From the NCBI RefSeq assembly GCF_000812465.1, contig NZ_JWMA01000018.1, positions 62,001 to 126,000 on the forward strand: a DNA stretch of 64,000 nucleotides, written 5' to 3'. The position numbers and the translations under genes are program-made. Every line of letters starts with the position of its first letter. The stretch's first letter is position 1. This stretch comes from Cupriavidus sp. IDO. GTDB taxonomy: Bacteria > Pseudomonadota > Gammaproteobacteria > Burkholderiales > Burkholderiaceae. The notes beneath the pieces are model-generated. The model worked only from the letters and a program-made list of their open reading frames with translations, made no database searches and was not told the DNA's origin. Shown piece by piece: positions 26,221 through 36,647 of the stretch.

Positions 26221-28035
26221 TCAGGCGGCGCGCAGCCAGCGCCGCAGCAACAGCCGCAGGGAAGCCGGATCGACCGGCTTGGGCAAGACGAAATACCCCG
26301 CTTCTTCCGCCGCCGCCAGCGCGGCGGACTTCAGGTCGCCGGTCAGCAGCGCGCTGCGCGCCTGCGGCTGCGTGTTCTGCCAGCGCTCCAGCAGGTCAAG
26401 GCCGTTCTCGCTGCCTGGCAGACGCAGGTCGCAGAAGATAATGTCCGGGCGCAAACCCTTGGCAAACAGCGCGTCAGCCTCCGCGCCATGCGCGGCGCAC
26501 GCGACGCGGATGCCCCAGGCCTCCATCAGCGCAATCCACGCCTTGCGGATCTGGCTGTCGTCGTCGACCACCAGCACGGTGCCCCGCAACCGGTCGGGCT
26601 TCGCCTCCTCCGCCTGCGCCAATGCACGCATCTCGCGCACGTTGGCCACGGTCTCGGCCGGCACCGGTCCCAGCGCAAACCAGAATACCGAGCCCTTGCC
26701 GGGCACCGAGCGCACACCATAAGTGCCGCGCATCAGGCGCACGCATTCCTTGAAGATCGCCAGGCCCAGCCCGAGGCCTTGCGACGGGTCGCGCTGCGGG
26801 TTGTGGACCTGGTAGTAAGGGGAGAAGATTTCCGGCAGGTGTTCGGGCGTGACACCGGCGCCGGTATCCCAAACTTCTAGCCGGACATGCTTGCGGCGCT
26901 GGCGCGCGGTCACCAGCACGCCGCCGCGCTGGGTGTAACGCAGCGCGTTCTGCACCAGGTTGAACAACGCCCTGCGCAGCAGCACCGGCTCGGCCATGGC
27001 GTAGAGCTCATCGGGCACGCGCGGGGTCAATGTCAGGCCGCTCTCCCTCGCGTCGGCGGCAAACTGGCTCATCACATCGCGGATCAGCGCGCCCAGTTCG
27101 CACGGCTCCAGCGTCGGCAGGACCTTGCGGCCTTCGAGCTTGGACAGGTCCAGCAGCGAGCGGAACAGCAGGTCGATGGTCTGCGTCCCGGCAGCCACCT
27201 GCTCCACCAGCGGATGGAGCGCGCTCGACTGGTTACGCGCACGCAGTGCCTCCACCAGCATGACCAGGGCGTGCACCGGCTGGCGCAAATCGTGGCTGGC
27301 GGCAGCCAGGAAGCGGGATTTCTCCTCGCTCGCATGAAGCGCCCGCTCCTTCTCGTCCTGGAACTGCCTGGCCAGGCGCCGGCTGTCGCCTTCCAGCTGG
27401 ATGGCGCGCACCAGCGTGCGCTGCAGGTTGAGGGCGTGGCGCGACAGCATCAGCGCGTAGATCACCAGCAGTACCTGCACATAGCCGCCGTGGCCCGGGA
27501 AGGCAAACTCGGCCAGCAGGATATTCGGCACCAGGATTGGCACGCCGGCATAGACGAGGTTCGACGGCACCGGCGACTGCGACATGGCGCCGCCGGCGAG
27601 CACGCCCAGCGTCAGCAGGTACAGCACACTGGAAAACAGCACCGAGTCTGTATACAAATGCAGCAGCGCGGAGCTTCCCCACGTCAGCCCGGTCAGGAAG
27701 GCCACGGCGCGCATGTTGTTCCACCACTTGCGCGTGTGCGCCGAGCGGCTCATGGTAGCGCTGTCGCGCTGGTAGCCGAGGTAGAACCACGTGCCCCCTG
27801 CGGTGAGCACCTGCATGACGGCACACCAGCCCAGCAGCGCGGCGTGATTGGCCTGGCCCCAGAATGCCACGGCCGTCAGCAGGGGAAGCAGGATGGGCGC
27901 GATGATGCCTGACGGCGAAGCCTTGTGGACGATCGCCAGCAGTTTGGCCCGGGTCTCGGTATCGAGCTCGGCGCTTGGGGGCGGCAGTAGTCGCGACAGG
28001 AACCGCGACAGGTATCGGTTTGGCAGCGCGTTCAA
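26221..28035 (-). CDS. Membrane hybrid sensor histidine kinase with C-terminal receiver
   Basis: A 604-residue hybrid kinase. About six hydrophobic segments lie between residues 43 and 198, with no periplasmic sensor domain, so the signal may come from the membrane. A dimerisation/phosphoacceptor domain follows with H248 (FLAAASHDLRQPVHAL), then the ATPase domain (N box NLVQNALRYT, G1 DTGAGVT, G2 GLGLGLAIF) and a receiver with DDD at about 491-493, D537 and K586. No Hpt domain is present, so phosphate may move directly to the convergent response regulator or the receiver may only tune the kinase. H-box ASHDLRQP is typical of a subgroup common in Burkholderiaceae. Confidence 0.88.
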   Translation of the reverse strand: MNALPNRYLSRFLSRLLPPPSAELDTETRAKLLAIVHKASPSGIIAPILLPLLTAVAFWGQANHAALLGWCAVMQVLTAGGTWFYLGYQRDSATMSRSAHTRKWWNNMRAVAFLTGLTWGSSALLHLYTDSVLFSSVLYLLTLGVLAGGAMSQSPVPSNLVYAGVPILVPNILLAEFAFPGHGGYVQVLLVIYALMLSRHALNLQRTLVRAIQLEGDSRRLARQFQDEKERALHASEEKSRFLAAASHDLRQPVHALVMLVEALRARNQSSALHPLVEQVAAGTQTIDLLFRSLLDLSKLEGRKVLPTLEPCELGALIRDVMSQFAADARESGLTLTPRVPDELYAMAEPVLLRRALFNLVQNALRYTQRGGVLVTARQRRKHVRLEVWDTGAGVTPEHLPEIFSPYYQVHNPQRDPSQGLGLGLAIFKECVRLMRGTYGVRSVPGKGSVFWFALGPVPAETVANVREMRALAQAEEAKPDRLRGTVLVVDDDSQIRKAWIALMEAWGIRVACAAHGAEADALFAKGLRPDIIFCDLRLPGSENGLDLLERWQNTQPQARSALLTGDLKSAALAAAEEAGYFVLPKPVDPASLRLLLRRWLRAA

Positions 28036-28262
28036 GGTGGCTGGCGTGGGCGGCGGCCGCTAACGTACAGGCATGGCGGGGTGCGATCCGATCCCGGGGT
28101 CGCGCCGCGCGCCGCATGTGCTTTGCGCGCCAGTCTTCTGGTTGCCGCATATCATGCCGCCTTTTGCCGCGCTGCGCCATGCCGGGGGCCGGCTGCGGCA
28201 CAAAAACACCAACGCGGCACACCCGAGGCGACACCGGAAAGGGCAAGCGGACCCATTCGCCT

Positions 28263-28268
28263 TATAAT
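28263..28268 (+). promoter_or_regulatory. -10 box upstream of ribF
   Basis: TATAAT at 28263-28268 overlaps an in-frame ATG at 28267. If it is used as a promoter, that ATG cannot be translated and the ribF start must lie downstream, at GTG 28303. The -35 region is poor. The 28036-28262 stretch, between divergent kinase and ribF, holds nothing else I recognise. Confidence 0.5.
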
Positions 28269-28302
28269 GCTCGCTTTACCCGAAACGTTTTTCGCCGTCC
28301 CC

Positions 28303-29310
28303 GTGAAAGTCTTCCGCGGCCTGCCCAACGCCGAGAGCCGGGCGCCCTGCGCGCTCACCATCGGCAATTTCGACGGTGTGCATCGCGGCCACCAGTCGCT
28401 GCTCGCGCGCGCGCGCGCGGCGGCCGACGCACGCGGGCTGCCGCTGTGCGTGATGACGTTCGAGCCGCACCCGCGCGAATTTTTCACGCCGGACAAGGCC
28501 CCCACCCGCATCGCCCTGCTGCGTGACAAGCTCGAAAGCCTGCGCCGCAACGGCGTCGACCGCGTGGTGGTGGAGCACTTCAACGCCCACTTTGCCGGGC
28601 AGTCGCCGCAGGAATTTGTCGAGAACGTGTTGTGGCACGGCCTGCACGCGCGCTGGGTCCTGGTGGGTGATGATTTCCGCTTTGGCGCCAGGCGCGCCGG
28701 CGATTTTGCCTACCTGCAGGACGCCGGCAAGCGCTTCGGCTTCGATGTCGAGCAAATGGGCTCGGTCTCGGAAGGCGGCATCCGCATTTCCAGCTCAGCC
28801 GTACGGCAGGCGCTGGCCGATGGCGACCTGGAGCACGCCCGCCGCCTGCTCGGCCATGGCTACGCGATCAGCGGCCACGTGATCCACGGCCGCAAGCTCG
28901 GCCGCGACCTCGGTTTTCCGACGCTGAACCTGCGCATCTCGCACAAGCGCCCGGCGGTGAGCGGCATCTTCGTGGTCCAGGTGCACGGCATTGCCGACCA
29001 CCCGCTGCCCGGCGTGGCCAGCATCGGCGTGCGTCCGACCATCGAGGACGCCGGCCGGGTGCTGCTCGAAGTGCATCTGTTCGATTTCAACGAGAACCTG
29101 TACGGCAAGCTGATCCGGGTGGAATTCATGAAGAAGCTGCGCGACGAAGCGCGCTTCGACAGCCTGGACGCCCTGACGGCAGCCATCGCAAAGGACAGCG
29201 CCGAAGCGCGCGGCTTCTTTGGCCTGACCGCGCCGGACGCGCCCGAGGGCACCTCGGAAGGCAGTGGCAAGCGGGATTTCGCCACCTCCGCGACCGACCG
29301 AATTAGCTAG
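28303..29310 (+). CDS. ribF: Bifunctional riboflavin kinase/FAD synthetase
   Basis: A 335-residue enzyme making FMN and then FAD. The N-terminal adenylyltransferase domain carries [20 protein letters not shown] (HxGH-like site), and the C-terminal kinase domain carries [18 protein letters not shown] and [21 protein letters not shown] chose GTG 28303 (M-K-V-F-R-G-L), the usual family start; ATG 28267 lies inside a TATAAT box. No clear Shine-Dalgarno sequence is visible. It is followed by ileS, lspA and coaBC in the same direction, a conserved proteobacterial order. Confidence 0.93.
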   Translation: MKVFRGLPNAESRAPCALTIGNFDGVHRGHQSLLARARAAADARGLPLCVMTFEPHPREFFTPDKAPTRIALLRDKLESLRRNGVDRVVVEHFNAHFAGQSPQEFVENVLWHGLHARWVLVGDDFRFGARRAGDFAYLQDAGKRFGFDVEQMGSVSEGGIRISSSAVRQALADGDLEHARRLLGHGYAISGHVIHGRKLGRDLGFPTLNLRISHKRPAVSGIFVVQVHGIADHPLPGVASIGVRPTIEDAGRVLLEVHLFDFNENLYGKLIRVEFMKKLRDEARFDSLDALTAAIAKDSAEARGFFGLTAPDAPEGTSEGSGKRDFATSATDRIS

Positions 29311-29419
29311 CGGCCGGCGCCCGCTGCCGCGGGCCCCGGTTCGCGCCCCGCCCCACCTTTTCGCGCGCGCTCGCCCCACGGGCCTGCCGCGCACCAACCG
29401 AATTGCCCCGAGAATCCAC

Positions 29420-32299
29420 ATGTCAAACGACAAACGCGCCAAGCCCGAGAAAAGCAAATACCCGGTCAACCTGCTCGACACGCCCTTCCCGATGCGTGGC
29501 GACCTGCCCAAGCGCGAGCCGCAGTGGGTCAAGCAGTGGCAGGAAAAACAGCTCTACAAGAAGATCCGCGCGGCTCGCAAGGGTGCGAAGAAGTTCATCC
29601 TGCATGACGGCCCCCCGTACGCCAATGGCGACATCCACATCGGCCACGCCGTCAACAAGGTCCTGAAGGACATGATCGTCAAGGCGCGCGGCCTGACCGG
29701 GCTGGACGCCGTCTACGTGCCGGGCTGGGACTGCCACGGCATGCCGATCGAGATCCAGATCGAAAAGCAGTTCGGCAAGGGGCTGCCGGTGCAGGAAGTC
29801 CAGGCCAAGGCGCGCGCGTACGCCACCGAGCAGATCAAGCGCCAGATGGTGGACTTCGAGCGCCTCGGCGTGCTCGGCGACTGGGACCACCCCTACCTGA
29901 CCATGAACTACAGCAACGAGGCCGACGAGTTGCGCGCCCTCGGCAAGATCATGGAGAAGGGCTACGTGTTCCGCGGCCTGAAGCCGGTGAACTGGTGCTT
30001 TGACTGCGGCTCGGCACTGGCCGAAGCGGAAGTCGAATACAAGGACAAGACCGACCTGTCGATCGACGTGGGCTTCCCGTTCGCCGAGACCGACAAGCTG
30101 GCCCACGCCTTCAAGGTGCCGCTCGAGCAGCTGAACGCCAAACCCGGCTGGATCGTGATCTGGACCACCACCCCGTGGACGATCCCCAGCAACCAGGCCC
30201 TCAACGTGCACCCGGAAGTGGAGTACGCGCTGGTCGATACGCCGCGTGGCTTCCTGATCCTGGCGACCGAGCGCGTCGAGGAACAACTGAAGGTCTACGA
30301 GCTGGAAGGCGAGGTCGTTGCCACCACCACCGGTGCGGCGCTGTCTGAAATCCGCTTCCATCACCCGCTGGCAAGGATGGACGCCGGCTATGACCGCCTG
30401 TCGCCGGTCTACCTTGGCGACTATGTCACCACCGACACCGGCTCGGGCATCGTGCACTCGGCGCCCGCCTACGGCGTGGAAGACTTCCAGTCGTGCAAGG
30501 CGCACGGCATGAGCGACCACGACATCATCAGCCCGGTGATGGGCAACGGCGTGTACGCCGGCACGCTGCCGCTGTTCGGCGGCCTGTCGATCTGGGATGC
30601 CAACCCGAAGATCGTCGAAACGCTGGAGGCCTCGGGCAACCTGTTCAATTCGCACAAATACACCCACAGCTACATGCACTGCTGGCGCCACAAGACGCCG
30701 ATCATCTACCGTGCCACCTCGCAGTGGTTCGCGGGCATGGATGTGGACCCGGCAGACAATGGCCCTTCGTTGCGCGAAACGGCGCTGGCCGGCATCGATG
30801 CCACCGAGTTCTACCCGGCCTGGGGCAAGCAGCGCCTGCACAACATGATCGCCAACCGCCCGGACTGGACGCTGTCGCGCCAGCGCCAGTGGGGCGTGCC
30901 GATGGCCTTCTTCGTCCACAAGGAAACCGGCGCGCTGCATCCGCGCACGCCGGAGCTGCTCGAGGAAGTGGCCAGGCGCGTCGAACAGCACGGCATCGAG
31001 GCGTGGCAGACGCTGGACCCGAAGGAACTGCTTGGCGACGAAGCCAGCCAGTACGAGAAGAACCGCGACACGCTCGACGTGTGGTTCGACTCGGGCACCA
31101 CCCACTGGACCGTGATCCGCGGCTCGCACCGTGACGACCTGTATGACCCGTCCGCCGATACGCCTGATGGCCGCCAGGCTGACCTGTACCTGGAAGGCTC
31201 GGACCAGCACCGCGGCTGGTTCCATTCGTCGCTGCTGACCGCGTCGATGCTATATGGCAAGCCGCCCTACAAGGCGCTGCTGACGCACGGCTTTACCGTC
31301 GACGGCGAGGGCCGCAAGATGTCCAAGTCGGTCGGCAATACCGTGTCGCCGCAGGACATCTCCAACAAGATGGGCGCCGAGATCATCCGCCTCTGGGTGG
31401 CGTCGACCGACTATTCGGGCGAGCTGTCGATCTCCGACGAGATCCTCAAGCGCGTGGTGGAAAGCTATCGCCGCATCCGCAATACGCTGCGCTTCCTGCT
31501 GTCGAACCTGTCCGACTACGACCACGCGAAGCATGCGCTGCCGGCTTCGGAATGGCTGGAGATCGACCGCTACGCCGTTGCGCTCACCGCGCAGCTGCAG
31601 AAGGAAGTGCTGTCGCACTACGAGTCGTACGAGTTCCACCCGGTGGTCGCCAAGCTGCAGACGTTCTGCTCGGAAGACCTGGGCGGCTTCTACCTGGATG
31701 TGCTGAAGGACCGCCTCTACACCACTGCCGCGGACTCAAAGGCCCGCCGCGCGGCGCAGAACGCGCTGTACCACATCACCCAGGCGATGCTGCACTGGAT
31801 GGCGCCGTTCCTGTCGTTCACTGCCGAGGAAGCCTGGCAGGTGTTCGCTCACGGCACCAGCCATACCGACACCATCTTCACCAGCACCTACTACGCGGTG
31901 CCCGACGTGGATGGCGCCGACGACCTGCTGCAGAAGTGGCACACGCTGCGCGAAGTGCGCGCCGAAGTCACCAAGCAACTGGAAGCCGTGCGTGTGGAAG
32001 GCGAGATCGGCTCGTCGCTGCAGGCCGAGGTCACCATCCAGGCCGGCGGCCCGGTGCTCGAAGCCCTGCGGAGCCTGGGCGACGACCTGCGCTTCGTGCT
32101 GCTGACGTCGGCCGCCAAGGTCGCGCCCGCGCCCGAAGCCGGCGATCTGCTGGTGACGGTGGCAGCCTCGCAGCACGCCAAATGCGAACGTTGCTGGCAC
32201 TATCGCGCCGATGTCGGCCACGATCCGGCCCATCCCACCCTCTGCGGCCGCTGCGACAGCAACCTGTTCGGCGCCGGTGAACACAGGAGCCATGCCTGA
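29420..32299 (+). CDS. ileS: Isoleucyl-tRNA synthetase
   Basis: A 959-residue class-I synthetase charging tRNA-Ile. HIGH is at residues 73-76 and the KMSKS loop reads [10 protein letters not shown]. The CP1 editing domain, which hydrolyses mischarged Val-tRNA, contains [21 protein letters not shown]-terminal zinc finger [13 protein letters not shown]...CGRC marks the bacterial type. The ATG at 29420 starts [20 protein letters not shown]. It is 109 bp after ribF and its stop overlaps the lspA start by 1 bp (TGATG). Confidence 0.97.
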   Translation: MSNDKRAKPEKSKYPVNLLDTPFPMRGDLPKREPQWVKQWQEKQLYKKIRAARKGAKKFILHDGPPYANGDIHIGHAVNKVLKDMIVKARGLTGLDAVYVPGWDCHGMPIEIQIEKQFGKGLPVQEVQAKARAYATEQIKRQMVDFERLGVLGDWDHPYLTMNYSNEADELRALGKIMEKGYVFRGLKPVNWCFDCGSALAEAEVEYKDKTDLSIDVGFPFAETDKLAHAFKVPLEQLNAKPGWIVIWTTTPWTIPSNQALNVHPEVEYALVDTPRGFLILATERVEEQLKVYELEGEVVATTTGAALSEIRFHHPLARMDAGYDRLSPVYLGDYVTTDTGSGIVHSAPAYGVEDFQSCKAHGMSDHDIISPVMGNGVYAGTLPLFGGLSIWDANPKIVETLEASGNLFNSHKYTHSYMHCWRHKTPIIYRATSQWFAGMDVDPADNGPSLRETALAGIDATEFYPAWGKQRLHNMIANRPDWTLSRQRQWGVPMAFFVHKETGALHPRTPELLEEVARRVEQHGIEAWQTLDPKELLGDEASQYEKNRDTLDVWFDSGTTHWTVIRGSHRDDLYDPSADTPDGRQADLYLEGSDQHRGWFHSSLLTASMLYGKPPYKALLTHGFTVDGEGRKMSKSVGNTVSPQDISNKMGAEIIRLWVASTDYSGELSISDEILKRVVESYRRIRNTLRFLLSNLSDYDHAKHALPASEWLEIDRYAVALTAQLQKEVLSHYESYEFHPVVAKLQTFCSEDLGGFYLDVLKDRLYTTAADSKARRAAQNALYHITQAMLHWMAPFLSFTAEEAWQVFAHGTSHTDTIFTSTYYAVPDVDGADDLLQKWHTLREVRAEVTKQLEAVRVEGEIGSSLQAEVTIQAGGPVLEALRSLGDDLRFVLLTSAAKVAPAPEAGDLLVTVAASQHAKCERCWHYRADVGHDPAHPTLCGRCDSNLFGAGEHRSHA

Positions 32300-32829
32300 T
32301 GGCATCGACCACGACCCGTTCCGCGCGCCCCGCCCGCCGCAACAACAAGGCCTCCAGCGGCACCACGCCGCTGTTGTGGATGGCCTTTGCGCTGCTGGTG
32401 GTGGTGCTCGACCAGTTCTTCAAGATCGTCATCGTGCGCACCTTCACCTATGGTGAATCGCGCCCGGTGACCAGCTTCTTCAACCTGGTGCTGGTCTACA
32501 ACAAGGGAGCGGCGTTCAGCTTCCTGGCTGACGCCGGCGGCTGGCAGCGCTGGTTCTTCACGGCGCTTGGCGTGGCGGTCGGGGCCTTTATCGTGTGGCT
32601 GCTGTACCGTCACACCGGGCAACGCCTGTTCTGCTTTGCGGTGTCGCTGATCCTGGGCGGCGCGGTCGGCAATGTGGTGGATCGCGTGGTCTATGGCCAT
32701 GTGGTCGACTTTCTGGATTTCTACCTGCGCAACTACCACTGGCCGGCCTTCAACGTGGCCGACTGCGCGATCACGGTCGGCGCGGTGCTGCTGATCGTGG
32801 ACGAGCTGCGGCGGGTGCGGCGCCACTGA
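32299..32829 (+). CDS. lspA: Lipoprotein signal peptidase
   Basis: A 176-residue inner-membrane aspartyl peptidase that cleaves prolipoprotein signal peptides after lipidation. There are four hydrophobic segments; the catalytic aspartates are in [20 protein letters not shown] and [12 protein letters not shown] basic N-terminal tail of about 22 residues precedes the first segment. Translationally coupled to ileS. It would process lipoproteins such as the LivK homologue encoded at 11.4 kb. Confidence 0.96.
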   Translation: MASTTTRSARPARRNNKASSGTTPLLWMAFALLVVVLDQFFKIVIVRTFTYGESRPVTSFFNLVLVYNKGAAFSFLADAGGWQRWFFTALGVAVGAFIVWLLYRHTGQRLFCFAVSLILGGAVGNVVDRVVYGHVVDFLDFYLRNYHWPAFNVADCAITVGAVLLIVDELRRVRRH

Positions 32830-32900
32830 GCGCTGCCAGACCTGTGCAGGTGGCGCCCAGCCGGTATCATGCCGATTCTCACCCTTTGACGAGCCTTCCC

Positions 32901-34103
32901 ATGGATTTGCGCGGCAAGCACATCGTTCTCGGCCTGACCGGCGGCATCGCCTGCTACAAGTCGGCCGAACTGGTCCGCCTGCTGACCAAGGCCGGCGCCA
33001 CCGTGCAGGTGGCGATGACCGAGGCGGCGACGCATTTCATCACGCCGGTCACCATGCAGGCGCTGTCGGGCCGCCCGGTCTTCCTGTCGCAATGGGATGC
33101 CCGGATCGACAACAACATGGCGCACATCGACCTCTCGCGCGAGGCCGACGCCATCGTCATCGCTCCGGCTTCGACAGATTTCATGGCCCGGCTCGCCAAC
33201 GGCCTGTGCGACGACCTGCTCAGCACGCTGTGCATCGCGCGCGACTGCCCGCTGCTGGTCGCGCCGGCGATGAACCGCCAGATGTGGGCGGCGCCCGCCA
33301 CCCAGCGCAACGTCGCCCGGCTGCGCGCGGACGGCGTCGCCATCCTGGGCCCCGGCAGCGGCGACCAGGCCTGCGGCGAAGTCGGCGACGGCCGCATGCT
33401 GGAGCCGGAAGAGCTGCTCGAGGACATCGTCGCCTTCTTCCAGCCAAAGCCACTGGCAGGCAAGCGCGTGCTGATCACCGCCGGCCCGACCTTCGAGGCC
33501 ATCGACCCGGTGCGCGGCATCACCAACCTGTCGTCCGGCAAGATGGGCTTCTCGATCGCACGCGCCGCGCGTGAAGCCGGCGCCGACGTGCTGCTGGTAG
33601 CCGGCCCGACCAGCCTGCCGACGCCGCGCGGCGTGGCGCGCACCGACGTGCGCAGCGCGCAGCAGATGCACGATGCCGTGCTGGCCCAACTGCGCGGTGT
33701 GGATGTCTTCGTCGCGGTGGCAGCCGTGGCCGACTGGCGCCCGGCCGAGTTTTCGCAGCAGAAGCTGAAGAAGGCCAACGATACCGATACGCCGGCCCTG
33801 CAGTTCGTGCAGAACCCCGACATCCTGGCCACCGTCGCGGCCCGGGCCGATGCGCCCTACTGCGTCGGCTTCGCTGCCGAAAGCGAGAACCTGGAACAGT
33901 ACGGCGAGCAGAAGCGCCAGCGCAAGGGTGTGCCGCTGCTGGTTGGCAATATCGGCCACCACACCTTCGGCCTGGACGACAACGAGATCGTGCTGTTCGA
34001 CGCTGCCGGCATGACGAGACTGCCGCGCGCCGACAAGCTGTCGCTGGCGCGCCAGCTGGTCGCCGCCATCGGCCAGCGCCTGCCCGCGCGGCCCCGCCCC
34101 TGA
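32901..34103 (+). CDS. coaBC: Bifunctional phosphopantothenoylcysteine decarboxylase/phosphopantothenate-cysteine ligase
   Basis: A 400-residue coenzyme A enzyme. The N-terminal CoaC flavoprotein domain has GLTGGIACYKSAELVRLL and the active-site PAMNRQMWAAPATQRN, with ACGEVGDGRM. The C-terminal CoaB ligase domain has VLITAGPTFEAIDPVRGITN and GKMGFSIARAAREAGADV. The ATG at 32901 begins MDLRGKHIVLGLTGG, 71 bp after lspA. It ends the ribF-ileS-lspA-coaBC run; panB, another CoA-pathway gene, is at 63 kb. Confidence 0.96.
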   Translation: MDLRGKHIVLGLTGGIACYKSAELVRLLTKAGATVQVAMTEAATHFITPVTMQALSGRPVFLSQWDARIDNNMAHIDLSREADAIVIAPASTDFMARLANGLCDDLLSTLCIARDCPLLVAPAMNRQMWAAPATQRNVARLRADGVAILGPGSGDQACGEVGDGRMLEPEELLEDIVAFFQPKPLAGKRVLITAGPTFEAIDPVRGITNLSSGKMGFSIARAAREAGADVLLVAGPTSLPTPRGVARTDVRSAQQMHDAVLAQLRGVDVFVAVAAVADWRPAEFSQQKLKKANDTDTPALQFVQNPDILATVAARADAPYCVGFAAESENLEQYGEQKRQRKGVPLLVGNIGHHTFGLDDNEIVLFDAAGMTRLPRADKLSLARQLVAAIGQRLPARPRP

Positions 34104-34117
34104 TTTCGCCCCCAACC

Positions 34118-35143
34118 ATGTCCGCTATCAAGCCAAGGATGCGCCTGTCGGTGCTGGACCAGAGCCCGGTCATTGCCGGCCACACCGCGCGCGATGCGCT
34201 GGCCGCCACCGTCGACCTGGCGCAGATGGCCGACTCGCTCGGCTATACCCGCTACTGGTGCGCCGAGCACCATGGCCTGCGCGGCGTCTGCAACCCGGCC
34301 CCGGAAGTCATGCTGGCGCGCATCGGCAGCGTGACGAAACGCATCCGCCTGGGCTCGGGCGGCGTCATGCTGCCCTACTACAGCCCATTCAAGGTGGCGG
34401 AGCAGTTCCGCATGCTGGAGGGGCTGTTCCCGAACCGGATCGACCTCGGTGTCGGTCGCGCGCCGGGTGGCGACATGCGGACTGCCCAGGCAGTGGCGAT
34501 GGGCCAGTACGACCGCGGCGCGCAATTCGAGGAGCAGGTCCGCGACCTGTCCTGCCTGCTGCGCGGCGAAGTGCCGCCCGGTCACATCGCCGAAGGCGTG
34601 TTGCTGCAACCTGTCGTGGATACGCGGCCGGAACTGTGGGTGCTCGGATCGAGCGACTACGGCGGTGCGCTGGCGGCGCGGCTGGGCCTGCGCTTCGCCT
34701 TCGCGCATTTCATCAATGCGCACGCCGGCCATCTGGTGGCGCAGCAGTACCGCACCGACTTCGCGCCCGGCTATGAAGCCGAGCCATACAGCGCGGCAGC
34801 CATTTTTGTGATCTGCGCGGATACCGACGCCGAAGCGGCCGAGCTCGAGCGCGCCGTGGACCTGCGCCGCCTGCAGATGGCCTATGGCGTAAACGCGCCG
34901 ATCCCGTCGCTGGAACAGGCGGCCGGACACACACCTACGGAGCGCGACCGCCTCATCATCGATCGCGAGCGTCCCCGCACGATCTGCGGCACGCCGGAAC
35001 GCGTGGCCGCGCGGATGCAGGCCTTGCGCGAACAGTTCGCCGCCGATGAGCTGGTCGTGCTGAGCGTGACCGCGACGTATGCCGCGCGGCTGCGCACCTA
35101 TGAATTGCTGGCCGAAGCCTTCGAGCTCTCGACCGAAGACTGA
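34118..35143 (+). CDS. LLM-class (luciferase-like) flavin-dependent oxidoreductase
   Basis: A 341-residue TIM-barrel protein of the bacterial luciferase-like monooxygenase superfamily. MRLSVLDQSPVIAGHTARDAL and YTRYWCAEHHGLRGVCNPAPE give the start, RIRLGSGGVMLPYYSPFKVAEQFRMLE the FMN/F420-binding core (quote part: RIRLGSGGVMLPYYSP), and LFPNRIDLGVGRAPGGD the family signature. It is most like the YhbW/MsnO8-type group. Reduced flavin would come from a separate reductase. It sits 14 bp after coaBC and may be co-transcribed with coaBC and dut. Substrate unknown. Confidence 0.88.
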   Translation: MSAIKPRMRLSVLDQSPVIAGHTARDALAATVDLAQMADSLGYTRYWCAEHHGLRGVCNPAPEVMLARIGSVTKRIRLGSGGVMLPYYSPFKVAEQFRMLEGLFPNRIDLGVGRAPGGDMRTAQAVAMGQYDRGAQFEEQVRDLSCLLRGEVPPGHIAEGVLLQPVVDTRPELWVLGSSDYGGALAARLGLRFAFAHFINAHAGHLVAQQYRTDFAPGYEAEPYSAAAIFVICADTDAEAAELERAVDLRRLQMAYGVNAPIPSLEQAAGHTPTERDRLIIDRERPRTICGTPERVAARMQALREQFAADELVVLSVTATYAARLRTYELLAEAFELSTED

Positions 35144-35196
35144 ACCCGGCCGGGCTATCATCCGCCCTGCCAACGAACTTGCCGAACTGACCTGCC

Positions 35197-35697
35197 ATGA
35201 CCACTGAACTGAACCCGTCCGTCGAAATCAAGGTACTGGACGCACGCCTGAACGAATGGGGCCTGCCGGCCTACCAGAGCGACATGGCTGCCGCCATCGA
35301 CCTGCATGCCTGCGTGGACGCGCCCGTTTCCATCGCGCCGGGCACCGCTGCCCAGCTGGTGCCGGCGGGCATCGCCGTGCATATGGGCAATCCGTACATG
35401 GCCGCGACGATCGTGCCGCGCTCGGGGCTGGGCCACAAGAAGGGCCTGGTGCTGGGCAACTCGATCGGCGTGATCGATGCCGATTACCAGGGTCAGATCA
35501 TGGTCAGCGTGTGGAACCGCAATGCGGCGGGCACCGAGCCGATCGTGATCCAGCCGGGCGAGCGCATCGCGCAGATGATGTTCGTGCCGGTGCTGCGGCC
35601 GGTGTTCACCACGGTGGACGAATTCACGGAAGGCAGCGCGCGCGGCGCGGGTGGCTTTGGCTCGACCGGCGTGCATCACGCCAAGGCCAGCGCCTGA
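35197..35697 (+). CDS. dut: Deoxyuridine 5'-triphosphate nucleotidohydrolase
   Basis: A 166-residue trimeric dUTPase that removes dUTP and supplies dUMP. The five motifs are visible: AAIDLHACVD, PRSGLGHKKGLVLGN, GVIDADYQG, RIAQMMFVPV and the C-terminal arm GSARGAGGFGSTG. The first 15 residues extend beyond the E. coli enzyme. A short T-rich terminator follows. dut next to coaBC is the order also seen in E. coli, here with an LLM gene inserted between. Confidence 0.96.
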   Translation: MTTELNPSVEIKVLDARLNEWGLPAYQSDMAAAIDLHACVDAPVSIAPGTAAQLVPAGIAVHMGNPYMAATIVPRSGLGHKKGLVLGNSIGVIDADYQGQIMVSVWNRNAAGTEPIVIQPGERIAQMMFVPVLRPVFTTVDEFTEGSARGAGGFGSTGVHHAKASA

Positions 35698-35728
35698 TCC
35701 CGGCTCCCGGAACCTGCTGAGAATTGAG

Positions 35729-35760
35729 ACTGGCGCCGAATACGGCGCCAGTTTGCGTTT
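35729..35760 (+). terminator. Terminator after dut
   Basis: ACTGGCGCC (35729-35737) and GGCGCCAGT (35744-35752) form a 9-bp stem with a 6-nt loop, followed by TTGCGTTT. The T run is interrupted, so its strength is uncertain. It separates dut from the convergent VOC gene. Confidence 0.7.
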
Positions 35761-36647
35761 CAGGCCTGCTGTTCGAACAGCAGCGCCACGCCACCGGCCG
35801 CATGGGCCGGGATCAGCGTTTCGTGCGGACCCAGGTCCTGGGCCGGCACACCGGCTGAGCGCCAACCGGCCCGGGCGGCGTCGAGCGAGGTGGTGCGCAG
35901 GCGGATGGCCGCGTAACCCGGCACTTCACGCTGCACGTGCGCGGCGCCGGTGGCTGAGGCGAGCGCCTGTGGCGTGCTCACGACCAGCGTGGCATCGTCC
36001 AGCGACAGGCTGCAGACATGGTCGCTGAGCTGGGTCAGCTCGGCGCCAGTCAGCTCGGCGTAGGCGCGTCCCGCGGCTTCCACCAGCGCCGGCGCCACGA
36101 CCAGGAACATCGATGCGATTCCCTGCGCGCCATTCGCGTGCGCCATCCATTCGGGCCGCCACAGCAATTCGGGCGTGCGATGTTCGCAGACGAAGTAACG
36201 GGCGCCCGGCGCATCGTCGAGCGCGGTCACGCGGAAGGTGGCCGCATGTTGGCTGCCGTCGTCCAGGCTGACCGGGCGTGAGAACTCGATCGGCTCGGAC
36301 GTGTGCCAGCCGCCCGCCCGCAGCCGCGCAGCGGTCTCGAAGGCATCCGAGCTCTTGCACGACATGGCCGCACAGCCGCCGCCACCGGCCTGCGCATCCC
36401 AGTAATACTGCCGGCTGGGACTGGGCGCGGTGACGTGCAGCAGCTCCAGATAGTCCCGCTGCAGCATGATGCAGTGGTTCTGCGAGCCAAGCGTATGGTA
36501 GCCGCGTGGCGTCAGCGTGAAGCCAAGCTTGCGCCAGGCCTGAACGCTCGCGTCGAGATCGGGACAGACCACTACGGCGTGGTCGAACATTTCCGCTTTG
36601 GTTGCCATCGGCATCGCCTCGGTCTCTCCCAAACCTGCCATCGTCAT
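35760..36647 (-). CDS. VOC-superfamily (glyoxalase-like) protein
   Basis: A 295-residue protein with two glyoxalase/bleomycin-resistance-like halves. The first begins FDHAVVVCPDLDASVQAWRK LGFTLTPRG (split for length) and carries LQRDYLELLHV; the second contains HVCSLSLDDATLVVSTP and AIRLRTTSLDAARAGW. Such proteins use a metal-bound His/Glu site for isomerase, lyase or dioxygenase chemistry, but the reaction here is unknown. It best fits the glyoxalase-like domain group often named in Burkholderiaceae. Its ATG at 36647 overlaps the stop of the upstream Bug gene by 4 bp (ATGA), so the two are coupled. Confidence 0.8.
   Translation of the reverse strand: MTMAGLGETEAMPMATKAEMFDHAVVVCPDLDASVQAWRKLGFTLTPRGYHTLGSQNHCIMLQRDYLELLHVTAPSPSRQYYWDAQAGGGGCAAMSCKSSDAFETAARLRAGGWHTSEPIEFSRPVSLDDGSQHAATFRVTALDDAPGARYFVCEHRTPELLWRPEWMAHANGAQGIASMFLVVAPALVEAAGRAYAELTGAELTQLSDHVCSLSLDDATLVVSTPQALASATGAAHVQREVPGYAAIRLRTTSLDAARAGWRSAGVPAQDLGPHETLIPAHAAGGVALLFEQQA

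Noticed and set aside
29311..29419. T-box-like leader before ileS
   Set aside because: The 109-bp gap is GC-rich with no specifier loop, no T-box sequence and no terminator.
29423..31225. 600-codon minus-strand frame antisense to ileS
   Set aside because: Shadow frame produced by third-position GC bias; rich in Arg, His, Val and Gln with no recognisable domain. The plus strand is a clear IleS.
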